Below, piece after piece: positions 1-5,835 of a DNA stretch of 8,235 nucleotides. Every line of letters starts with the position of its first letter. The first letter of the stretch is position 1. Where the stretch lies: positions 1-8,235 of the forward strand of contig DGDP01000013.1 of NCBI GenBank assembly GCA_002385485.1. The letters run 5' to 3'. The notes below the pieces were generated by a model. That model saw only the letters and a list, made by a program, of their open reading frames with translations, was not told the origin of the DNA and did no database searches. The position numbers and the translations under genes are program-made. The stretch comes from Acetomicrobium sp. UBA3949 (GTDB lineage: Bacteria; Synergistota; Synergistia; Synergistales; Acetomicrobiaceae).

Positions 1-1
1 A

Positions 2-565
2 CAAAGAAGCGGCGCCTGGGAAGTGTGCGATGAAATCGGTGCCCCCGACTGGTGCGTCTTGCCCGTCGGGAATGCAGGCAACATCACTGCCTACTGGACG
101 GGTTTCTTTCAGTATATGAAAAAAGGTTTGATCGGATCGATACCGAAAATGGTGGGCATACAAGCCCAGGGAGCTGCTCCCCTTGTGAACGGCTTTCCCG
201 TTCCCGAACCTGAGACAATAGCGACGGCGATACGGATCGGCAATCCCGTCAATGCAAAAAAAGCTTTAGCTGCCGCTAGAAACAGCAACGGTATGTTTTT
301 ATCCGTTTCAGACGATGAGATCTTAAATGCCCAGAAAGAGCTTGCCCGGAAAGAGGGTATTTTTGCCGAGCCTGCATCTTGTGCCACGCTGGCCGGTCTT
401 TATAAATTGAAAAAAGAGGGAAAATTGCCCAAGAACATCAGGGTTGTCATGGTTTTGACGGGCAATGGCCTGAAAGATCCTCAAATTGTGGATCGAGTAA
501 CGTCCTCGCCCAGAGAGATAGAGGCAAAATATGATGTTTTAAGGGAGGCGATCCTTTCGTGTTGA
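2..565 (+). CDS. thrC: Threonine synthase, 3' part (5' end outside window)
   Basis: This is the C-terminal 187 codons of a PLP-dependent threonine synthase, which converts O-phosphohomoserine to threonine and phosphate in the cytoplasm, the last step of threonine synthesis. The frame is open from position 2; the GTG at 23 is an internal valine, not a start. Visible family signatures are PVGNAGN (62-82), the glycine/asparagine loop that holds the PLP phosphate, followed by ITAYW; then the C-terminal EPASCATLAGL stretch (about 368-400) and a VMVLTGNGLKDP segment near 450-480 typical of the C-terminal fold. The sequence resembles the short (about 350-residue) Bacillus-type ThrC, so roughly the first 160 residues, including the PLP lysine, are missing because the window starts inside the gene. 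It overlaps thrB by 7 bp, so the two are probably translationally coupled. Identification is confident; the N-terminal half cannot be judged. Confidence 0.95.
   Translation, partial: QRSGAWEVCDEIGAPDWCVLPVGNAGNITAYWTGFFQYMKKGLIGSIPKMVGIQAQGAAPLVNGFPVPEPETIATAIRIGNPVNAKKALAAARNSNGMFLSVSDDEILNAQKELARKEGIFAEPASCATLAGLYKLKKEGKLPKNIRVVMVLTGNGLKDPQIVDRVTSSPREIEAKYDVLREAILSC
543..561 (+). promoter_or_regulatory. Ribosome binding site deciding the GTG start of thrB
   Basis: GGGAGG at 543-548 lies inside the end of thrC, 10 nt before a GTG at 559-561. The next in-frame candidate, TTG at 562, would be 13 nt away, so GTG is the better start. The site overlaps the thrC stop region, which favours translational coupling. 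Confidence 0.7.
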
Positions 566-1515
566 CCGTCATAGTGCCGGCGTCAAGTGCAAACATAGGG
601 TCGGGCTTCGACTCCTTCGGCGTTGCCCTGTCTTTGTATAATAAATATCAATTGCTTGGATTATTGCCGCCGAAAAGATATGACATAGATACTGTTGGAG
701 AAGGCGGAAAGGGGCTGGCATCGCCCGAGAGCAATCTGCTGATCAGGTCTTACGAAGCTGCCATGAAGAGATTCGATGTTCCTCTTGTCGGGCTTAAACT
801 CAGATCTTATAACGCTATTCCCCTCGCAAGGGGGCTTGGAAGCTCTGCCTCAGCGGTGGTGGGAGGTGTCATCTTGGCGAATGTAATAGGCAAGATCAAT
901 TTGCCAAAAGAGAAACTCCTTCCCATCATGGTTGAGCTGGAGGGGCATCCCGACAATGTTGTTCCCTCCTGTATTGGCGGTTTCGTGATAAGCTCTTGGG
1001 ATGGTAAAGATGTGAAATTCGTGCAATTACCGCCCTTCAGGGAGAAGGTGAAAGTGGTCGTAGCTGTGCCCGATGTGACGGTGGACACCAAGCAGGCCCG
1101 AGAGGTGTTGCCCCAGAACGTCTCCCTTCAGGATGCCGTATTCAACTTGAGCAGGGCTGCCCTCTTTGCAGCTTCATGGATGACGGGAAAACTGGAAAAC
1201 TTGCCATGGTCTATGGAGGACAAGCTTCACCAGCCCTATAGGGCCAAGCTTTTTCCGGGAGGAGAGGAGATACTGGAACGCGTCAAATCCGCTCCGGGAT
1301 GCCTTGGCGCCGCCATAAGTGGCTCCGGTCCGAGTGTCCTGGCCTTTGTTAAGGGAAATCCTACGCGAACGGCGAAGGAGATGTGCTCCGTCTTCACAGA
1401 GAAGGGCTTGAGATCTCGCTTTTTCGTTTTGGATGTCGATCAGGAGGGAGCCAGGATCAAAACCTCTGAAACGAACATCTCTATGGAGGCAGATAAATGT
1501 CCTGCCCTTTCGTAG
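559..1515 (+). CDS. thrB: Homoserine kinase
   Basis: A 318-residue GHMP-family kinase that phosphorylates homoserine with ATP to give O-phosphohomoserine, the substrate of the upstream-encoded threonine synthase. The N-terminus (VPASSANIGSGFDSFG, residues 6-21) is the typical homoserine-kinase opening. The GHMP phosphate-binding motif PLARGLGSSASA is at residues 88-99, EGHPDN at 128-133 and the C-terminal motif AAISGSGPSVLAF at 251-263. Length is normal for the family (about 300-320). The GTG start at 559 is chosen because of GGGAGG 10 nt upstream. The start overlaps the end of thrC by 7 bp and the 3' end overlaps lysC by 19 bp, so all three genes are probably on one mRNA with coupled translation. 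No truncation or missing motif is seen. The substrate assignment rests on the N-terminal signature and thrC/lysC context. Confidence 0.95.
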   Translation: MLTVIVPASSANIGSGFDSFGVALSLYNKYQLLGLLPPKRYDIDTVGEGGKGLASPESNLLIRSYEAAMKRFDVPLVGLKLRSYNAIPLARGLGSSASAVVGGVILANVIGKINLPKEKLLPIMVELEGHPDNVVPSCIGGFVISSWDGKDVKFVQLPPFREKVKVVVAVPDVTVDTKQAREVLPQNVSLQDAVFNLSRAALFAASWMTGKLENLPWSMEDKLHQPYRAKLFPGGEEILERVKSAPGCLGAAISGSGPSVLAFVKGNPTRTAKEMCSVFTEKGLRSRFFVLDVDQEGARIKTSETNISMEADKCPALS

Positions 1516-2723
1516 TGTTGAAATTTGGCGGAAGTTCCCTGGCCACCGTCGACAGGATCCGTAATGTGGCGGTTCGAGTTAAAAACGACTACTTGGATCG
1601 AGGCTTTAAGGTCGCGGTTGTCGTTTCGGCCATGGGCAAGACAACGGATGGGCTAATAGATCTCGCCCAAAGAACTTCCAATGTCTTAAACGGCAGGGAA
1701 TTGGATCAGCTTCTCGTCACGGGCGAACAGCAGAGCGCTGCATTGTTGGCGATGGCCATAGAGGAGCTTGGCTTCAGGGTAAAGTCCTTCAATGGCGCTC
1801 AAGCTGGTATCTCGGCGACGGGCTACCATATGGAAGGCAGGATTGCTGACGTAAATCCTGAGAGGGTGCTTTCCTGGCTGGAAGGAGAGGGAGATGTAGC
1901 GGTTGTAACGGGCTTTCAGGGGATTAACGAAGCAGGAGATTTTGTGACCTTGGGAAGGGGCGGTTCAGATCTGTCTGCGGTGGCTTTGGCAGTTGCCCTG
2001 GAGAGCAGCTTTTGCCATATATATACAGATGTTGACGGGGTTTACACGGCGGATCCGAAAATTGTTTCAACTGCCAGGAAATTAACGAACGTTTCCTACG
2101 AGGAGTGCATAGAAATGGCAGCCCTCGGCGCGAAGGTCCTTCAGGCAAGAAGCGTTGAATTCGCGTCTTTATACGACATGCCCATTTATGTGAGTTCCAG
2201 CATATTGGAAGGGGAGGGAACGTGGGTGAAAGAAAAAACAATTAAGGAAGGTCTTGCTATAAAAGCTGTTGTTCATGATAAAAATATTGCTAAAATAGCT
2301 GTGCTGGGAGTTCCCGACGTCCCCGGAATAGCTGCCGGTTTGTTCAGCAAACTGGCAGATAGGGGAGTCGGAGTGGAGATGATAATACAAAGCGTTATGC
2401 GTGGAGACGTTAACGATATCGCTTTTCTGGTCAAGGAGACGCTCTTGGGAGAGGCCATCGAAGTATGCGGAGATTATGCCCGCGAGATCGATGCTCAGGG
2501 GGTTACCTACGATGCTGAGGTTGGAAGGGTGTCCATAGTTGGGGTAGGGTTGTCCGTTCATCCGGAAATACCTGCCGAGATGTTTTCGGTTTTATCCGGA
2601 GAGGGCATTAATATAGATATGATTTCATCCACTTCCAACTCGATAACCTGTGTAATTTCTTCGTCGATGATAGATAGGGCTGTATCTGCTTTGCACAGAC
2701 ATTTCTTGGAGGGAGAAAAGTAA
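1497..2723 (+). CDS. lysC: Aspartate kinase (aspartokinase, alpha subunit)
   Basis: A 408-residue monofunctional aspartokinase that phosphorylates aspartate to beta-aspartyl phosphate, the entry step to lysine/DAP, threonine and methionine. The amino-acid kinase domain covers about residues 5-235: KFGGSSL (9-15), VTGEQQSAALLA (74-85), TLGRGGSD (151-158) and the YTDVDGVYTADPK block (176-188). Two ACT domains follow: the first from about 266 (GVPDVPGIAAGLF at 271-283), the second from about 345 (GVGLSVHPEIPAEMF at 349-363, then INIDMISSTS). ACT domains bind lysine and/or threonine for feedback inhibition; which effector acts here cannot be read from the sequence. The ATG at 1497 has GGAGG at 1485-1489, 7 nt upstream. 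It overlaps thrB by 19 bp and ends 1 bp before asd. There is no fused homoserine dehydrogenase. An internal start at 2226 may make a separate beta subunit (see separate entry). Confidence 0.97.
   Translation: MSCPFVVLKFGGSSLATVDRIRNVAVRVKNDYLDRGFKVAVVVSAMGKTTDGLIDLAQRTSNVLNGRELDQLLVTGEQQSAALLAMAIEELGFRVKSFNGAQAGISATGYHMEGRIADVNPERVLSWLEGEGDVAVVTGFQGINEAGDFVTLGRGGSDLSAVALAVALESSFCHIYTDVDGVYTADPKIVSTARKLTNVSYEECIEMAALGAKVLQARSVEFASLYDMPIYVSSSILEGEGTWVKEKTIKEGLAIKAVVHDKNIAKIAVLGVPDVPGIAAGLFSKLADRGVGVEMIIQSVMRGDVNDIAFLVKETLLGEAIEVCGDYAREIDAQGVTYDAEVGRVSIVGVGLSVHPEIPAEMFSVLSGEGINIDMISSTSNSITCVISSSMIDRAVSALHRHFLEGEK
2211..2228 (+). promoter_or_regulatory. Candidate internal ribosome binding site and GTG start for an aspartokinase beta subunit
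   Basis: GGGGAGGG at 2211-2218 is followed after 7 nt by a GTG at 2226-2228 that is in frame with lysC (codon 244). Translation from here would give a 165-residue protein (2226-2723) made of only the two ACT domains. In Bacillus subtilis aspartokinase II and Corynebacterium aspartokinase, an in-frame internal start near codon 246-250 yields such a regulatory beta subunit for an alpha2beta2 enzyme. The position match is close. Glu-Gly-Glu-Gly codons naturally give purine-rich sequence here, so chance is possible. Confidence 0.55.
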
Positions 2724-2724
2724 A

Positions 2725-3726
2725 ATGAGGATAGCAATTTTGGGAGCAACAGGTCTGGTAGGACAAGAGATGATAAAGACTCTGGAGGACAGAAATTTTC
2801 CGGTTACGGAATTTATACCGCTGGCCTCCAGCAAGTCGGCCGGCAGGGTCGTCGAGTTTCGCGGAAACCAATTTGAGGTAAAAGAAGTGTCACAGGATGT
2901 TTTTGAAGGAGTGGAAATAGCGCTTTTTTCGGCCGGAGCCGATGCATCCAAAAAGTGGGCTCCCATAGCTGTTTCTAAGGGTGCCGTTGTGATAGACAAC
3001 AGCTCCGCATGGAGAATGGATCCGGAGGTTCCTCTTGTTGTTCCTGAGGTAAATCCCCAAGACATAAGACAGCACAGAGGAATAATAGCCAATCCTAACT
3101 GTGCCACCATCCAAGCTCTTGTAGCCCTGGCTCCTCTTCACAAGAGGTTTCGTCTGGAGTATTTTTCGGCCGTTACTTTTCAATCGGTATCGGGGACAGG
3201 AAAGGAAGCCCTGGCAGAGCTCGACGATAGCATCTCTTCAATTTTGAAGGGAAACACCTTTGAACCCCATGTTTATCCTTTACCCATAGGATTTAACGTC
3301 TTGCCTCACATTGGAGATATAGACGAGACGGGCGTTTCCGAAGAAGAGTGGAAAATGTTGAACGAGTCAAGAAAGATATTGCACCATCATAGATTGCAGG
3401 TTAGTTGTACTACAGTGAGGGTGCCCGTAAGGCGTGGACATTCCGAGGCCATCGTGGCACAATTTGAGGATCAGGTGACGCTCGAGGAGGCATACGCCTT
3501 GCTCTCCGATGCTTCCGGCGTTGTGGTAATGTCGGAAAATAAATACATAACTCCTTTGCAGGCTGCGGAAAGCGATTTTGTCTATGTAGGTCGTTTGAGG
3601 TATGATATGGGATTGCCCAGGGCCTTGTCCATGTGGGTCGTATCCGATAATTTAAGAAAGGGAGCAGCGTTAAACGCGGTGCAGATAGCCGAACTTCTTA
3701 TCTCCGATTTGGAGGCTTTAAAATAA
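2725..3726 (+). CDS. asd: Aspartate-semialdehyde dehydrogenase
   Basis: A 333-residue NADP-dependent enzyme that reduces beta-aspartyl phosphate (made by LysC) to aspartate semialdehyde, the branch point between lysine/DAP and homoserine. The N-terminal Rossmann motif GATGLVG is at residues 7-13. The active-site segment NPNCAT (123-128) carries the catalytic nucleophile Cys126. QSVSGTGK follows at 153-160, and PVRRGHSEA (234-242) carries His239, the expected acid/base residue, and the substrate-binding arginines. The C-terminus contains the usual DNLRKGAALNAVQIAE helix (308-323). Length fits the shorter bacterial Asd type. The ATG at 2725 is 1 bp after the lysC stop, with GGAGGG at 2708-2713 inside the end of lysC. 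Because it feeds DAP, this enzyme also serves peptidoglycan synthesis. No anomaly is seen. Confidence 0.97.
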   Translation: MRIAILGATGLVGQEMIKTLEDRNFPVTEFIPLASSKSAGRVVEFRGNQFEVKEVSQDVFEGVEIALFSAGADASKKWAPIAVSKGAVVIDNSSAWRMDPEVPLVVPEVNPQDIRQHRGIIANPNCATIQALVALAPLHKRFRLEYFSAVTFQSVSGTGKEALAELDDSISSILKGNTFEPHVYPLPIGFNVLPHIGDIDETGVSEEEWKMLNESRKILHHHRLQVSCTTVRVPVRRGHSEAIVAQFEDQVTLEEAYALLSDASGVVVMSENKYITPLQAAESDFVYVGRLRYDMGLPRALSMWVVSDNLRKGAALNAVQIAELLISDLEALK

Positions 3727-3749
3727 AGACATGTCCTAGGAGGAGCAAA

Positions 3750-4604
3750 ATGAGGGCGAACAAGGCTTTAGGCCTTCTTGTGATTTTTCTTTCCTTAATG
3801 CTCTTTTCCGATCCTCATCTTTGTTTGGGAGAGGAAAAGGGGGCTACAACGGAAATTATATTGCTTTCCGACGAGCTTTATTACGATCCCGGCACGGGCA
3901 AGGTGACTGCCAAGGGAAACGTGGAAGTTACCAGAGAAGACCTGATAGTAAAGGCTCCCTTTGCAGAAGGGTTTATAAATACAGAGGAATTCAGGTTTTG
4001 GGACCAGGTCGTCGCCTCTTGGCCTTCTCAAGAGGCGACATTGACCTGCCTTGAGCTGCAGATAAGCAAAACCGAGGGGGGGACTTTGTTGCGCTCTGTC
4101 GGCAACAGCCATCTGGTGCGCGGCAAGGAAGACGACATACGCTCAAATGAGCTTGAATGGCTGCAGGGTGAGAAGATTTATTACAGCGCTACGGGAGATG
4201 TCGATGCCCAATTCGGTGAAATGACCATAGTGGCGGAAAAGGTGGTAAGAGAAGGGGAGAATTTCAAGGCTGATAAGGTCCGCCGCTTTGTCGACAGGGG
4301 GCGCGGCCTTCGCGTGAGCGCCCTTGAGGTTACGGGGAAAATAAAGGACGAGATGATAGAGGAACTGCTAGCGAGCGGAAGCGTAGTGATAGATCATGAG
4401 CCCAAAGAGGGAGAAAAGACTCACATAACAGGTCAAAGGGCCCGCTATATAAAAAGTAAAGGGGTTTTAGAGGTTACAGGCGATGCCAGAGCAGTCCAGG
4501 AGGGAAGGACTATAGAGGCGGAAAATATAATTTATCACGTGGACGACAAGCATATAGAGGCCTTGGGCAGACCTAAAGTTACAGTGGAAGTTAAGGAGGA
4601 ATAA
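3750..4604 (+). CDS. lptA: LptA/OstA-like periplasmic LPS transport protein
   Basis: A 284-residue exported protein of the LptA/OstA family, whose beta-jellyroll repeats form the periplasmic bridge carrying lipopolysaccharide from the inner membrane to LptD. The N-terminus has a signal peptide: positive start (MRANK), hydrophobic core (residues 7-19) and a probable cleavage near LCLG|EE (about residue 27). No proper lipobox precedes Cys25. OstA-type repeats are visible at about 32-75 (YYDPGTGKVTAKGNVEVT) and most clearly at about 208-280 (ASGSVVIDH, then ARYIKSKGVLEVTGDARAV and a final IEALGRPKVTVE strand). The middle (about 80-200) is a weaker match. It is well over the length of E. coli LptA (185 residues), so it may hold more than one jellyroll unit. 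AGGAGG at 3738-3743 supports the ATG at 3750. It lies 23 bp after asd and 7 bp before lptB. No lptC is adjacent. Family is confident; exact role is inferred with lptB as support. Confidence 0.85.
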   Translation: MRANKALGLLVIFLSLMLFSDPHLCLGEEKGATTEIILLSDELYYDPGTGKVTAKGNVEVTREDLIVKAPFAEGFINTEEFRFWDQVVASWPSQEATLTCLELQISKTEGGTLLRSVGNSHLVRGKEDDIRSNELEWLQGEKIYYSATGDVDAQFGEMTIVAEKVVREGENFKADKVRRFVDRGRGLRVSALEVTGKIKDEMIEELLASGSVVIDHEPKEGEKTHITGQRARYIKSKGVLEVTGDARAVQEGRTIEAENIIYHVDDKHIEALGRPKVTVEVKEE

Positions 4605-4611
4605 GCCTGAC

Positions 4612-5337
4612 ATGGCCGACATGCTTTCCGTTGTTAAATTAGAAAAATCCTTCAAACAGAGAAAGGTGGTATCGAGCGTTTCCTTTCAGGTCAGAAGAGG
4701 AGAGATAGTCGGTCTCCTGGGGCCTAACGGTGCCGGCAAGACTACTACCTTTTACATGATCGTAGGCTTGCTTTATCCCGATGGAGGAAACGTTTATCTC
4801 GATGATGTTGAGATTACATCTCTTCCCATGCATAACCGTGCCAGGCTGGGTTTGGGCTATTTGCCCCAGGAACCCTCGGTCTTCAGAACTTTAACCGTTA
4901 AAGAAAACCTCCGCCTGGTGTTGGAGGAGCAGGGTTTAGGGGTAGAAGAAGTCGAAGAAAGGGTATCCCGTCTCACGAAAGAATTTGGTCTGGAAAAGAT
5001 CGTAGATGTGAGGGGACAATCTTTAAGCGGTGGCGAGAGAAGAAGGGTGGAAATTGCCCGCACGTTGGCAATAGAGCCGGATTTTTTGATGCTTGACGAG
5101 CCCTTCAGCGGTATCGATCCCATTGCCGTTTACGATATTCAACAGCTCATCGTTGGTTTGAGGCGAAGAGGATATGGGATAATCCTCACGGATCATAATG
5201 TCCGCGAGACACTGGCCATTACCGACAGGACCTGTTTGATTCACGAAGGACAAATTCTGGTAGAAGGCCCTCCTGATATGGTGGCAAGGAGCGACATAGC
5301 AAGAAAATACTATCTTGGAGAGCGATTTAGCTGGTAA
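4612..5337 (+). CDS. lptB: LPS export ABC transporter ATP-binding protein
   Basis: A 241-residue ABC ATPase that powers extraction of LPS from the inner membrane, working on the cytoplasmic face with LptF/LptG (not in this window). All ABC motifs are intact: Walker A GPNGAGKT (37-44), Q-loop Gln86 in YLPQEPSVF, signature LSGGERRR (138-145), Walker B FLMLDE (158-163) followed by the D-loop, and switch His195 in TDHNVRET. GERRRVEIAR, DEPFSGIDPIAV and a C-terminal RKYYLGERF segment are characteristic of LptB rather than of amino-acid or lipoprotein ABC ATPases. The ATG at 4612 has AAGGAGG at 4593-4599, 12 nt away. A second in-frame ATG at 4621 lies within a short gacatg repeat and is too far from the site. 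The 7-bp gap after lptA supports co-transcription. The 3' end overlaps the opposite-strand protease gene by 11 bp. Confidence 0.96.
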   Translation: MADMLSVVKLEKSFKQRKVVSSVSFQVRRGEIVGLLGPNGAGKTTTFYMIVGLLYPDGGNVYLDDVEITSLPMHNRARLGLGYLPQEPSVFRTLTVKENLRLVLEEQGLGVEEVEERVSRLTKEFGLEKIVDVRGQSLSGGERRRVEIARTLAIEPDFLMLDEPFSGIDPIAVYDIQQLIVGLRRRGYGIILTDHNVRETLAITDRTCLIHEGQILVEGPPDMVARSDIARKYYLGERFSW

Positions 5338-5797
5338 GAAAGGGTATTTCGTCGTACTTGGACCTGAGGATGATTTTGGCAACTTTTTTTGCAGCTTTGC
5401 GTAGCGGAGCGGAAAGTTCGGTGGAGAAGCCTAAGGTTTTCGGTTGTATTCCTATCGTAGTTACTAAACAGCTCAAGTCATAGTAATTTAGCAAAGATAA
5501 AATGGATATTCCATGAGTCATTTCGGAGGGCCCCGTCGACTCATCGAGGGGAATCCTTCGTATGCATCCAGGAGGCAAGTTCATCTGTGCCGCATCGACG
5601 ATGACTAGATGTTTCGGTTTCTTTCTTTTCAGCAATGGGGCGAAGTTCTCGGGGACGCTTTCGCATATTACGATTTCAAAGCCCTGAGGAGACAGCCTTT
5701 TTAGCATCTTGGCGACATAAATACCGACACCGTCATCTCCCAATATGCTGTTTCCAATTCCCCAAACATGAGTCTTTGTCTTCACGGAAACCACCAT
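5327..5797 (-). CDS. hycI: HycI-like hydrogenase maturation protease (peptidase M52)
   Basis: An endopeptidase of about 156 residues that removes the C-terminal tail of the large subunit of a [NiFe] hydrogenase after nickel insertion. Numbered from the earliest in-frame start (TTG at 5803), the family motif GIGNSILGDDGVG is at residues 15-27. The nickel-sensing ligands line up as Asp24, Asp70 (in IVDAAQM) and His97 (in MTHG), matching Asp16, Asp62 and His90 of E. coli HycI. Further HycI-like blocks are SVPENFAPLL (49-58) and GIQPKTLGF (118-126), which favour the HycI/group 4 hydrogenase type over HybD or HyaD. The start is uncertain: TTG 5803, GTG 5800, ATG 5797 and GTG 5785 are all in frame and none has a strong ribosome binding site; ATG 5797 is the working choice. 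It is alone on its strand, antisense between lptB and murJ, with no hydrogenase genes nearby. Function is confident; partner enzyme unknown. Confidence 0.88.
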   Translation of the reverse strand: MVVSVKTKTHVWGIGNSILGDDGVGIYVAKMLKRLSPQGFEIVICESVPENFAPLLKRKKPKHLVIVDAAQMNLPPGCIRRIPLDESTGPSEMTHGISILSLLNYYDLSCLVTTIGIQPKTLGFSTELSAPLRKAAKKVAKIILRSKYDEIPFLTS

Positions 5798-5820
5798 CAC
5801 CAAAAGATTTGGGCAAAGTT

Positions 5821-5835
5821 AGGAGGATAAGGTTG
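5821..5835 (+). promoter_or_regulatory. Ribosome binding site and TTG start of murJ
   Basis: AGGAGG at 5821-5826 is a perfect Shine-Dalgarno sequence, 6 nt before the in-frame TTG at 5833-5835. The frame is open for 66 codons further upstream, but that part is antisense to the protease gene and has no MurJ-like sequence, so the TTG is taken as the start. The resulting 515-residue protein aligns with E. coli MurJ with a constant offset of 5 residues over the N-terminus. Confidence 0.8.

Noticed and set aside
2169..2561. A 130-codon open frame on the - strand inside lysC.
   Set aside because: It is fully covered by the conserved aspartokinase ACT-domain coding sequence and has no recognisable domain; it looks like a shadow frame.
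2625..3110. A 161-codon open frame on the - strand across the lysC/asd junction.
   Set aside because: It is antisense to strongly conserved lysC and asd sequence, with Ser/Thr/Pro-rich low-information composition and no motif.
3728..3740. Palindromes GACATGTC and CCTAGG between asd and lptA, considered as an operator or terminator.
   Set aside because: They are short, have no loop or T run, and the second overlaps the lptA ribosome binding site; short palindromes like these are expected by chance.
4609..4623. The gacatg direct repeat at the lptB start, considered as an alternative start at 4621.
   Set aside because: The ribosome binding site at 4593-4599 is already 12 nt from the first ATG and 21 nt from the second, so the first is preferred.
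5380..5392. A T7 run after lptB, considered as a Rho-independent terminator.
   Set aside because: No GC-rich inverted repeat precedes it, and it lies in protease coding sequence (Lys codons on the - strand).
5635..5832. A 66-codon in-frame extension upstream of the murJ TTG start.
   Set aside because: It begins at an internal ATG, is antisense to the clearly conserved protease gene, has no MurJ-like sequence, and the perfect AGGAGG 6 nt before TTG 5833 explains the start.
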